Source: Callorhinus ursinus
Taxonomy: Eukaryota; Chordata; Mammalia; Carnivora; Otariidae
Direction: 5' to 3'
DNA: 64,000 nt
Assembly (NCBI RefSeq): GCF_003265705.1
Contig: NW_020312867.1
Location: 1,546,600 to 1,610,599, forward strand
Part shown: piece by piece, positions 22,801 to 35,900 of the stretch
Position numbering within the stretch: position 1 is the first letter of the stretch
Layout of the letters: each line of letters starts with the position of its first letter
The notes under the pieces: model-generated
What the model saw: the letters and a program-made list of their open reading frames with translations, nothing else
Told to the model about the DNA's origin: nothing
Databases searched by the model: none
Position numbers and translations under genes: made by a program

Positions 22801-25800
22801 GGCATGGTTCACCCTGGTCCCCCAACTCCGAGGGCAGTGCCCTCACCTGCCCACACCTGGGAAGAGCTTACCAGGTGAAGCACGAAGAGGGAAGCCAAGG
22901 AGGAGTTCGGGAGCACAGCAAAGGCCTGGATCTCCAGGGCAGGGGTGAAGATGAGGCCAGTGGGGAGCACGGTGAGGTGCGGTGGGGACGAAGCCGAGAT
23001 GTTGAGCTGCACCATCATGTTGGGGAACATCTTGGCCACCTGCAGCCCCCAGTGGGGACAACCAACAAAGTGACAGTTTTATTCAACTGTTTCTAAATCC
23101 CATCTTGTCTTGACCCTGCATGAACACCTCCAATGTATTCCTGTTGCTTCTTGACTAAATCGTAAAGACTTCACTCAGTGGGACTCGGTGTCTGCAGCTT
23201 CCCCCCATAGGCCTCTACTCCTTGCTCTCCAGCTCCAGCCACATGGGACTCCTTTCTGTTCCCCAAACATACGACCCACTCTGTTCCCATCTAACACCCT
23301 TTGCACTCTCTGCTCCTCTCACTGAATGCTTCTACCCCCATTCTTTCCCAGCTTGGCTCTCTCCCTTTCTTTAGGGATCAGCTCAAATGTCACCTCTTCA
23401 CAGAGCAGTGTGGGCCTCCTGGGGGAACTGAGGAGGGATTTGGTGACAACCCAATCTCTTCTAGCCTCCAGTCCCCTCCCCCACCACCACCAGGTAGACT
23501 CTCCGTCTCAGAAAAACAATGTGATTTTTAGGCCATAAAGCTTCAAGAAGATTCCCCTGATCCCCCTACCAGTCACGCTTCCCCACACCAGTACCCCCTG
23601 TATAGAAACTTCCAGAAGTGCCACTGCTGGAGAGGCTGTTATGGATTGAATGTTTGTGTCCCCCACACTCATGTATTGAAGCTCTCTCTCACCCCCAGTA
23701 CAGCTGTAGCTGGAGACGAGGCACTAAGGAAGTAATTAAGGTTAAATAAGGTCATAGGGGTGGGGCCCTGATCCAATAGGATTAACGTCCTCATAAGGAG
23801 AAACACCAGAGCGTGCTTGCTCTCCCTCTATATGAGCTCAGAGGAACGACCATGTGAGGACACAGCAAGAAAGTAGCCATCTATTAACCAAGAAGAGGCC
23901 CTCACCCAAACCCAGATCTGTGGGTACCTTGACCTTGGACTTCTTGGCCACCAGAACCATAAGAAATACATTCCTGTTGTGGGGGCCCCCTGGTCTGTGG
24001 CACTTTGTTATGGCAGCCCGAGCAGACTGAGACTGAGGCTTTTGTCTGAAGCGACCTCATCCATCCATTGGCTTCATGTGTCATGGGGAGCACCTTCTTT
24101 TTAATTGTTTTGGGTGCCTGAAGGGTAATTTTCTCTCTTCACTGGACTGGGGCTCCAGGAGGGCAGGGATACGGTCTGCTTTGCTAGATGCCAAGAGCAG
24201 AGCCCTGGCCACACGGTAAGCACTCAATAAATGTTCATTGAGTGGATAAGCCCCCAGCGTCTACCCTCACGCCTGGTCGCCTGGGTGCTTGGAGCCTCTC
24301 TTTGCAGGGAGGAGGGGCTGCACAAGGCTGTTTCCACTCTCAAGCTGGGTTGCCTCTGGGTCTGGAGGAGGGGCTTTCCTCAGGCCATTCAGCAGAGCTC
24401 AGTCCTCCCCGGCACCCCCAAGCTGCCTCATGAGGGGACAAAAGGGAGCAACCTCCTTCTTACCTCGGGTATGAGGGTTCCAAGAAATGTGGTTGTCAGT
24501 CGGAATTTGGATTTCTTTGGTATCTGTAGCAAGGGAAGAAGAGAAAAGTATCTTGGAGGATTATGTTATAGATTGGAGAGGGGGACAAATTCCATATGAG
24601 GGGTGAGAGACTGAATGCACAGACAATGGCCAAGCCATCCATGACAACAACGCTGACCCACAACTTCTGCAGCCATCAGCCCAGAACAGTCAGGACACGT
24701 TCAGTCGCTGCCAGCTTCCCTATTTTTTTTTGCCCTAAAAAACTCAAATATGCTCTTCACACCAATCACATAGGATGCCCAGCTTCTATTAGCTCACGTC
24801 CAGCTTGCCCGTGCTCAAAACCTCTACGGGAACATAGTTGTAAAGATATAAAGCCATCAATCCCCCCTCCTCTGCGTGCATTCGTCTCTGCCAAATGCAG
24901 GTGTGGGTGGCTGACTCTCCTGCCCCGAAGAGTTCTCATTCTGGTGGTCTTTGTTTATTTCCAGGGGACCTGTGGGGGCTCAGCATCCTTTTGGTGCCCC
25001 TACATCCTCTTCCAGGAGCAGTGTGGGTGGAACCCCACATGGTTGGTAACCAGGCTGCATCTAGACTCTGGAGAGGATGGGTAAACTGAGGCCCAGAACA
25101 GGGCTCAGCCATGAGTATATCAACAGAGACACTGACGATGATGATAATGGCGACGTGAGGCTAAGACTGGATTGGGGCAGGGGCGCCTGGGTGGCTCAGT
25201 TGGTTAAGCATCTGCCTTCGTCTCGGGTCATGATCCCAGGGTCCTGGGATCGAGCCCCGCATCGGGCTCCCTATTCAGTGGGAGGCCTGCTTCTCCCTCT
25301 CCCACTCCCCCTGCTTGTGTTCCCTCTCTCGCTGTGTCTCAATAAAATCTTAAAAAACAAAATAAAACAAAACACTGGATTTGGGGCAAGTACTCGGGCA
25401 GTGTTGGCTGCAACTTTCATCCCTCATTGAGGACTTCCTACCTGCTCAGCATGTGCTGAGTGCTTCTTGTGCATTCATATTTCATTCTACCCTCTCACAT
25501 GCTTGGGAGAGAGATACTGGTATTGGTGTTTTACAGGTGAGGTAACAGGTTCTGAGAGGTTGAATGACTGGCCTAAGGTCACCCAGTTAGGAAAGGGGGG
25601 GCCCATATTCCAACTCAGGTCTGGCCGCCTCTAGAGACTGGACTATGATCCCCCTGCCGTGTGAACACAGGTTCGAGTCCAGATGGTCTGCTGGGCTCTG
25701 AGCCCCACACTCATCCTGCATCCACCCCCAGCCCGGCTTTACCATGTCGTCCGTGATGGTCAGGTGTAGGACCCCTGCCTGTTGGTACACGAACCCCGCT

Positions 25801-28800
25801 GTGTTGAAGAAGTAGTCGGAGATGCCCAGGTACACCATACGGTCATGGTCGTTGGGAAAGGCCAGCGCTGGCGAGGTGAAGGGAAACGGGCCAGGATGTG
25901 CCACACTGAAAAACTCCCCCTGGGGGCGGAGGAGACAGGGTGAGCCTGGGCTTCCTTCAGGAATTATAACTCAATGTCTTCATCCCGGGAGAAAATGGGT
26001 TGAGGAAACCAATCATGCACTCACAGAGGAGGAAGTCATGACCAGAAACCAACAATAGTATCCTGTGCCTCCAGGGGGCTAGTTTCTAGGGGCTTTTCTT
26101 GCCAATCCTGCAAGGCAGGTATGATGATGCTCATTTTTCAGGAGAGGACGCTGAGGTGCAGGGAGGTGAAGTGACGTGCCCAAGGTCACTTGGGCAACAC
26201 TCCCAACCACCTGGCATACTCCCAGTTGCGCCATTGGCTTGGCTTTGGCCTTGCCAATGAGTACAGAAATTACACCGAACAACAATGAGATTCTGTTTGT
26301 TTGTTTTCGTCTGTCAAATTAGCAAAATTTTGAAGAGAGAGGTAAACTGTTTTAAGTGCACATGTATTTCAAACTCACACTATCCAGTTTTTTGTGAGTG
26401 TTCATATGCTGCTGGGGAGTCTATGTTTAATAAGTTTCTGAAGAGCAATTTGGCAATGGCTGCAAAAGCAGATAGCTAGGAAAGAACAATGTTGAGTTAT
26501 AAAAAAGCAAATTGTAGATGGATACATATGGTAGAATACCATTTATGCAAAATTTAAAGGCATATAAAACATACTAAGCAAGAATTATTGACACACATAG
26601 ATATGTAGTAAAAGTATAAGAACACAAATTAGAAGGAGACAAACCAGCATCATATCTGTGATTCCCTCAGGGGTAGAGGGGGCCCCAAGTGGCCTCAGTG
26701 ATTTATTTTTAGAATGTTTCATCTCAAAAAAAAATCAAAGGCAAATATGACAAAATGGTAACATTTCTTAAATCTGGGTGGTGGGTTCTCTGTACCTTTG
26801 AATCATCTCATTATTAAAAATTAAACACCATGACACCCATCTTACAGAATACCACGCAACTCTTAAAAATGATAAGTCCATGTGCCAACCAGGAGCCGAT
26901 TGCAATGCATATCTTTAGCAGAGAAAAGCAAGTGAAAGGCTAGAGTGTATCCATTCATGAAAATGGATCACCAGCAAAACTAGATGGGTTTGCCCTTGTG
27001 TGTATGTGCATGCTTCGAACCAGGGAGCCGGGAGGTTAACGCACTCCATGGCTCACAGCCTTAAACCTCTGGGCAGGAGCCTGGGGCGGCCAGGAAACGG
27101 GATGTCCTCATTCACTAAAAATAACTATGTATCATTTTAATCCTTTATTCCATTGTATCACTTAGATTTTTTTTTGGTCCAGCAATGCCACTTCTAGGAA
27201 ATAGTCAAGGATGGGCAGAGATCCAGAGACAAGGATGTTCATGGCAGCTCTGGTTACATGTTTGGAGAAAATGGACAGAGCCCAATGTCCCAGAAGGCGG
27301 CACTGTCCACAAACCTTATCACAAGTGTCCACCAGAAAGATCCAACAGCCAGTAAAAGGGCTGTAGGAGGACGATTCATGGAAAGATGTTCATGCTACGC
27401 TGTTCCATTTTGAAAAGTTGTGAGACAGTATGTATAACAAGACTCATGTAAATACATGTATGTGTGTATTCCTATGTCTTATATGTGGGATTTTTTTATG
27501 CGTACGCATGTGCACGTGCGTGCGTGTGTGTGTGTGTTTTCCTGTGTCTTGGTAGAGACAAGGTTGGGGGGATCTAATCTGTGTGTCAATAGTGTATATC
27601 TCTGAGTTGTAATATTTGGGTAATCTCTCTCACTCTCCTTTCTTCCTTCTTTCTTTCCTATTTATTTCTCTGCTCCTCTGTAGTTTCTAAATGTTCTTTT
27701 CTATATCAAACATGTTTTAGAACAAACAAGTAAACAGTAACAAACAAGCCAGTCACTAGTTGTGGAGGGACTGAATGAGGGACATCCAGAGGGAATGCAG
27801 GGGTGGGACCTACTCCAGCTGTGGCAGTCAGGGAAGGCTGCTCTGGGAGTGATATCCAAGCACAGACCCACCTGGAGTATAAGAAGCCAGTTGGGAAGAG
27901 GAGGGCATGCGAGGGAAGGCAGTTCAAGGGGGAGGGAAGGTGTAGGACAAAGCCCCTAAGGTGGGAATGACCTTGGTGTGTTGAGGAAGTGCAAGGCCAG
28001 TGTGTCTGGCTGGAGGGTGGTGAGCGAAGGGAGAGTGGCATGAAGTGAAGCTCCACCCATCCCTCCCTCCATTTGTCCATCCAATCAAAATATTTACTAA
28101 GCAGCAAGTAGATACCAAGCATAGCTCCAGGTGCTGCACCTGGAGTTCCTGACCAGCAGTCAGGAACAAAGCAGCTGTAGCCCCTCCTCTTTCATCACAG
28201 AGGGAGACAGACGTGTGACTGTGTGTGTGTGCATGCGCGTGTTGGGGGCTGTTAGTCATAAGTAATGGATATGGAGGGAAAGGAGGGAACTGTTTCAGTG
28301 AGTGTGGTCTGGGAAGGTCTCTCTAGGGAGAGGGAGATTTGAGTAAAGCCTGGAAAGATGGAAGGGAGAGCTTATGTGAATATCTGGGTGAGACCTTCTG
28401 GGCAGAAGGAGGAGCAAGTGCAAGGGCCCTGGGGAGCGAGCGTGCATAGGGTGGTTCAGGAGTAGTGGGGAGGCCAGTGAGTCTGGAGCAGGGAGAAAGT
28501 GCAGAGATAAGGATGATGAGGAGCCCCAGGAAGGTCCAAGACAAAGGCCTGAGGGTCTCTCGGTGTAAGTCTCACCTTCAGCTGCCCATCCAGGTTGTCA
28601 GCCGTGGCTGTCGGAGGTGCCACCAGTGAGTAATTGATCCCAGCTACCTTATCTATTTTGGTTGTCACTAGAGGGGAAGAAGATGGACTATGAGCTGGCT
28701 CTGCACAGCAGCATTTTGGGGGCCCGAGATGCAGTGTCAGCATCAGCCAAAGTTGAATCAAGAACTGTAGTGTGGGCTCCTTTCCCACCTCCTCCAGGGA

Positions 28801-29873
28801 GCCCTCCCTGAGGGAGGGACATGACCCCACACCGCATATAAACAGACATCATCTCCTTCTCTTCTTCCAACAGCCCCAAGATACGGTCAAGGAGCAGAGG
28901 GCTTGAATTGAAATCTCTATGATCTTGGACAAGTCCTTTCATGTCTCTAAGCCACTTTTTGTCATTGGTAGAACGAAGTAATACTAGTGACCCCACAGAC
29001 TCCCTGTGCATGGTCAGGGCTCAGAAGCCAAAGGGACTATTGCTAGCAGTGATAATACCCCAGGCTGAGTCCAGGCTGGCTCAGGTCCGAATGGTTTCTG
29101 TGTTTCTCAGCAGTCATCAATGAGAATTAAATAAATACGGGTCCCAAACAAACTGAGGGTTGCTGGAGTGGTGGGGGGTGAGAGGGATGGGGNNNNNNNN
29201 NNNNNNNNNNNNNNNNNNNNNNNNNNNNNNNNNNNNNNNNNNNNNNNNNNNNNNNNNNNNNNNNNNNNNNNNNNNNNNNNNNNNNNNNNNNNNNNNNNNN
29301 NNNNNNNNNNNNNNNNNNNNNNNNNNNNNNNNNNNNNNNNNNNNNNNNNNNNNNNNNNNNNNNNNNNNNNNNNNNNNNNNNNNNNNNNNNNNNNNNNNNN
29401 NNNNNNNNNNNNNNNNNNNNNNNNNNNNNNNNNNNNNNNNNNNNNNNNNNNNNNNNNNNNNNNNNNNNNNNNNNNNNNNNNNNNNNNNNNNNNNNNNNNN
29501 NNNNNNNNNNNNNNNNNNNNNNNNNNNNNNNNNNNNNNNNNNNNNNNNNNNNNNNNNNNNNNNNNNNNNNNNNNNNNNNNNNNNNNNNNNNNAAGAAGAA
29601 GAAGAAGAAGATAGCAGGAGGGGAAGAATGAAGGGGGGGGAATCAGAGGGGGAGATGAACCATGAGAGACGATGGACTCTGAAAAACAAACTGAGGGTTC
29701 TAGAGGGGAGGGGGGTGGGGGGATGGGTTAACATGGGGATGGGTATTAAGGAGGGCACGTTCTGCGTGGAGCACTGGGTGTTATGCACAAACAATGAATC
29801 ATGGAACACTATATCAAAAACTAACGATGTAATGTATGGTGACTAACATAACAATAAAAAATTTAAAGTAAAA

Positions 29874-29912
<39 letters not shown>

Positions 29913-32900
29913 ATATGGGTCCCTCCTTAAGCCCTTCCTTCTCATGTTAGAAGGGACGAAATGAGGCTCAGAAATATAACTTGTCCAAGACGGCACAGCG
30001 GGTGAGTGATGGAGCTGGGACTCCAACCCAAATCATTTTCCTGCTTGCTGAGGCCAAACCTTGGACACCGCAAATCCCTGGGTGGGGGGTGGCTGGGGGG
30101 GCGGGGCTTGGGCGGTGCCTGGGGACGGAAGGCATCTTAAACGTGCTCAATGTGCTCACACCATGTGCTGCCCAGCCTAGTCTGCAGGGAGGGAACCCAG
30201 CCAGCAGTTTGGGGAACTCGCTGGCTCCAGCACACGGTCCCTGTTTCCCAGCCCCCCTGCCCCTTGTACCCCAGCTGTCCTGACTTCACCCAGTGCTCAC
30301 CTCGCAGTGTCTTTAAATAAGACTGCAGCTTGGAGGACACGGAACTGGTCACTATCTGGCAGATCTGGAGAGAACCAAAGAAGTGATCAGTGAGGGCCGC
30401 CCTTAATGGAAACTGTCCTTTGGGAATAAGGAACCTGACATGTTTTCTTTTCCTTGAATGTTTCTTTGAAGGAGGGAGGGAGGGAAGGGAGGAGGGAGGG
30501 AGGAAGGACAGAAATGTAGGAGGGAGAACATTGGTTTCCTAGAGTGTTTCTATCACACAAGATGTGTGACTCTGCACGCCCCAAGAATATCATCCTCTAG
30601 GAGCCTGTGACTCTGCCACATGGCCCAGGGGTGAGGGGGGCAGCACATCTGGGAGCTAGGGCCCGGCTGAACACCTGGGCTACTGCCTTCCGAGGCCACT
30701 CACCCAGGAGGGCCACCAGATGGCTCCAAACCACAGCAAATCACACCACAGCCTGGAGCCCATCTTCCTGCTACAGCCCCTCTATGCTCCTTCCTACCTG
30801 CCCTCCCCCCCAGCCCCCCTCCCCACAGACACACAGAGCATCCCTCAGACACCTACTCTTCGCTCTGCATTCCTGGGGAGCCAACTGCCCAGCTCACTCC
30901 TCTTCATTTCTAGTTCTTGCTACTATCATGGATACCCTGACTTCTCCTTTATCCATCCATCCGTCCATCCATCCATCCATCCATCCATCCATCCATCCAT
31001 CCATCCATTCAGCCAGCCACTCAAGCCAGCACTGTCTTCTAAAGAATATCTTATTATGATTAAGAGCTTCACCTCTGAGGTGGGATGGCCTGGGTTTGAA
31101 CCTCAGTACTATCACTTCCCCCTCGGTGCCTCAGTTTACTCATTTGTAAAATGGGGAAAATCATGACCCCCGCCACCGGTCATAAGGATTTTGTGTGGAT
31201 TAGGTGCCGGGATCCTTGTAGAGTTCTAGGCATTGTGCCGAGCCCACCCCATATACGTAGTGCCCTCTCGCGCCTTCTCCCCATCACCATTGCTATCTGA
31301 CAGCAGTGCATTCGTACTTTTTAGCTTGGCTGCTTTTGGGGGGCCACTCTTATGGTGTTACCAAGAAATACTCTCTTTTGATAGTTCCGGTGCTAAATGC
31401 TAACATTCTCCTCTTACTATTACTTAATTGCAAAGACAGTTGAACCATGGGTTAACCAGGCTGGGGGGTGAGCACACCACCTGCATTACCTCAGTAATCC
31501 TTCCGGCAGCTTGGTGCCAGAGGTATTAACGTCCTCATTTTGCAAATGGCGAAACTGAGGTTCTGATATTTGCTCAAGGTTACAAAGCTAGTTAGGCCCT
31601 GGGGCCAGAATTAAAACCCAGAGATTCTGACTCTGAAACCCATTCTATAATCTACTGTGTTATTATGCATTGTGACAACCATGCACTGTTTTTTTGTTTT
31701 AAGACTTTGGTAGAATGCCTTCAGACTGATGATCTGATTTGACTGATGTCTCCCTACCCCCATCGTTGGTGCCTTCGCCTGGAAACCCAGTGGCTCGCAT
31801 CCAGAAGACCGTACAGCTTCCTCAGTCCCCCTGACATGCCCTGCCCCATCTTTTGGCCCCTCCAGTCATTCTCATGGCAACCCCAGAAATTTCTCTAAAA
31901 CACAGATCTGGCCAGGTCACCCCCTTGCCTAAAATCTTCAATGGCTCCCCATTGCCCTTGACTCACTTGGCCTGTGAGACAGGCTCAGGGCATTCCTGGG
32001 AGCTAATGGTTCATTCATGGAAAACCAGGGCAAGGAATGGCCCCTTTTTCTCAACTGAAGAAGCTGGCCTGGGTGGATTTAGGGTAAGGGCAGGGTTGGG
32101 AATGCTGGTTGGCACCAGTCCCAGCCCTAGGGAATGGTTTGCTGGCACTCTAGCCTACCGGCTTCCTCAACTGCACGTCTTCCGTCTTCCGGGTGGGGAG
32201 CACCCAGAAAGGGGTTTGGGGTGTGGCAGGGATGGGGGAGGAGGCCGGAGGACTTTGAGAAGAAGCAGGGCGAGGCAGGAGAAGGCAGTTTGCCTGAAGG
32301 AAGGAATGTGGAAGGAAGAGCAGGGGTGGTGTAGCAGGAGTGGGGCGAGTCCGCTGAGGCTGTATGCTGGGACCCTTTCTTGGCTCTTGCTGGACTCCTC
32401 ATGACTGGTTTCTAAGTTGGACCTGTGGTTTCAAAGAACTGTGAGGACCACAGAGGACTGGTCCTCTGGGGCGAGAGCCAAAGAATTCAGTGATGCATAC
32501 ACTGAGGCCTCCCCCCGCCCCCCGCCCGCTCTGTCGGTCTTACCTTGCTGGTCATGGTATTTCGGATCGAAGACTCTATTTTTTTGTGGAAGAGTTGTAT
32601 CAGCCACCTGAAGATTGACATGTGGAGACATGCATGAGGCTTCCCAAGTGTCCCGGGGCTGCATTCGGGAGCCTGCCTCATGTGGGAAGCCTTCCTCCCC
32701 TTCTAAATACCCTAGGCACCCTTGTTCCTGGGCTTTAACCGCACACATACACCCCCATTAGATACTTGGCCCTCTGGGTGCAGTGACTCGTTTATGAGTT
32801 TATTTCCTCAATTGGTGCATAGCTGGACCCCCACCCTGTCTCAGCCTCTTTCCTTGTTACTGCTCTCACTCTTGGCACTCCCGCCACACTGTTCTGCTGT

Positions 32901-35900
32901 ATCCTCTTGTGTTCTGTGCTGCCTCCCACCACAGGGCATTTGCACATGCTGTTCCTGCTGTTTAAAACACCCCCGTCCCCAACATCCACCTAATTAACTC
33001 CTACTTATTCTTTTCATTTCAGTTCAAATGTCATTTCATCAAGGAAGAACCAGCCAGCCTCCAGACTAGGTCAGATCCTCCTGTTCTATGTCTTCGTAGC
33101 ACTTTGTGCCTCTTTTTCTTAGTTCTTATATCCTTTTGTAATTCACTGTGAGCCATTCACCAGCGCAATGGTTTGATTAATGTTTATCTTCCCCACTGGG
33201 CAGGAAGCTTCAAGAGAACGGCTGTGTGGCTAAGAGTCTACAGCCAGAGAGTTCTGAGCTGAATCCCTTTTCAACACTCACTAGGTTTGAAAACTCAGGA
33301 TATTTCCTATTCTCTCTCTGCCTTGGTTTTCTCCTCTGAAAATGGGGGTAGTAATAGACTAACTTCATTGTGTGGATTGGTTGAGACAATTCACAAGCTT
33401 AAAAGAATGCTTGGCACACAATGACGTGTGCCACTGGTAGCTATTGCTGAATTTTAATTGGCCACTGCTATTTCCTGAGCACGAGCCTGGTGCACAACAG
33501 ATTCTTAGATGACATTTCTTGAGCGGATACATACATGCCTATGGATAGGTGGTGAGGATTGTATAGTTTTGGTGCACGTAAAGTGGGTAGCCCAGAGCCA
33601 GGGGCATCATACATGCTCAGTAGTCTGTTGAATGAATGTTGGATGAACAAGCGACTCCTTGAGGCAGGGAGGGTGTCTGCTCTGTCCATGGACCCTGTCC
33701 CTCCCCTACACCTGAGGCCCCTGTACGAGACCTGGCAAGGAGGGGGCACTTGGCATGTTTTCTGAATACAGAGATGATTAGGACAGTGCTTCCTGAGGTC
33801 CCTCCTCCCACCCACAGTCCCAGGAGATCATACCCCATCTTGCCGCCTGAGATGTGCACGCGGACACTGTTGATATGGTTGCTGCAGCTGGAACAGGTGG
33901 CGGTGGGGAGGCCTGAGGCGGGGTCAAAGCCCAGCTCCAGACCAGCCGAAATGGAGATGCCCGTCACACTCAGGTCAAAGTTGCCCTTGGCTTTGCTGAA
34001 GGAAAACACGGACAAAAGAATTGGAGCAAGCACTTTCTTCCCCACTGCCACTCAAACTGCAAGCTTGCGCTGGCAGGTAGGTTTTGCTATTTGAGATGGA
34101 GTTCAGAGAGGGGAGGCAGCCTGCCCAAGGTCACACAGCACTGAGCGAAGTGTGGGTCCGTGTCTGCCTGGTGGAACGCTGCTCTGACGCACTGCCTCTG
34201 CCCTTGCTGAGTGGCTTTGGGTGTCTTAACAGCTCTGAGGTCCAGTTGCCTCACCTAGACCCTTGGCTAGTGGTGGAACACTGGCTTTGCCCCTAAAAAT
34301 CTGGGGGCTTGGGGATCCAGGACTTTAATTAATTAATGCTCTCATTAGTGAAATGGGGTTAATAACTTCTCCTTCAGGGATGAAACGAGTTTGGGTAAGA
34401 TAGTGGACCTAAATGTATTTTGTCAACTCTCCTTCAATATGATGAAGTTTTTTTTTTTTTTTTTTTTTTGCCATCAGTGAGTGAAATGACAGATGCGAAA
34501 GAGCCCACGTGAAGAACTAAGCGATTCTTACTGTGGGGAAGGGACAGACCGTGCAGTCCTTGTACGGGAGGGCAGATTCGTGTCCCTCTCCCCAGAGTGC
34601 CTTCTCCTCCCTCCATTTTGCCCCTGGACTCCCCACCAAGGAGTCGAGGAAGTGATCGGTCATTCTGAGCCACCACCACTAGAGGGCAGGCTCACCTTGT
34701 GGGGAACCCAATATGTAGCGTTAGAGTTGTAGTCTGGATGATTTGCCTCAATGTTTCACCCCTTTCCCTATCTTAGGGGGAGCTGTGTGCATTTCCAGGC
34801 TCTTGACTTTGGGCTTGGCCACACGACTTACTTTGGCCAATGGCATATGAGTAGAACTGACCATAGACCCGTTCTGAGTCTAGGCCTTAGGGGGACCTAT
34901 GTGTTTCCAGTTGCCCTGTCTGCACGTCTGCCATCACCAAGGATATGCTCTGAGTAGCCCACTGGTCTAAGGAGGAGGAGAAAGAGATACATGTGGAGCA
35001 GAGCTGCCTCAGCTGAGCCCAACCCAGATCAGCAGAACCCCAGCTGACACATAGATACAAAGTGATAATACATGATTGTTGTTTTCAGGGGCTGAGTTGA
35101 GGGTGTTTTGTTACATAGCAATAGCCAACTGATAAAGGGGTAAATGAATGATTCCACTTAGCCTTCCGTCCTAAGCCACATGTACCAACTCTTGACAGTG
35201 TTTTGCATTGTGATGTGGACAAATCCTCAGCTATTAATCAAGGCTATGTTGAAACTTCATACATGAAAAATGCCCCCAGGAACCCTGTGGGGACAAGTGG
35301 TGATAGGTTAGGCAAAAATTTGGCATTCCTGTGATCCTGGCTCTCACCCCTTCCAAATATCACCAAGAGCTCACCCCACACACTCAATAAACCCCAAGCT
35401 TGGAGACTCACATGAATTTCTTTCGGGCCTTCCATTTTCCACTGATCTTCATGTTGGCATTTATGATGGAGACATCAAGGCCCTTATTGGGCACTAGTCT
35501 TATCTGGGAACTGGGAAGCTGGAATCCACGGACAACCATGCTGTGAAGAAGAAATGCTCTGTTAGCCTCCTGGGGGTCCACACAAGGACTCAGTTAATGG
35601 TTAGTGCAAAACCACCCCCACCCTCAACCCTGCACCGTATCCATTCCAGGAGAACCCAGAAGCTATAAGAGCAGCCTTGGAAACTCTGTGGGCCTTGGGC
35701 AGAGTAGCTAGGCTTTAAAGTCAGACAAATCTGCATTAGAATCCTGTTCTTCAGTGTACTATTGGTGACCCTGGGCATGTCACTTAATCATCCTGAGCCT
35801 TGGTTTTCTCATTTGTAACATGGGCATAATAATCTCCATCTTGCAGGAAGTGTGACGATCAATGAGGATAATACATGTAATCTCAACTGGCTGCAAGTTC

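Noticed and set aside
29117..29846. Long open reading frames on both strands across the N gap
   Set aside because: They are artefacts of translating N; the flanks are L1 3' UTR.
30950..31010. CRISPR-like or functional tandem array
   Set aside because: It is a plain (CATC)n microsatellite in a vertebrate intron.
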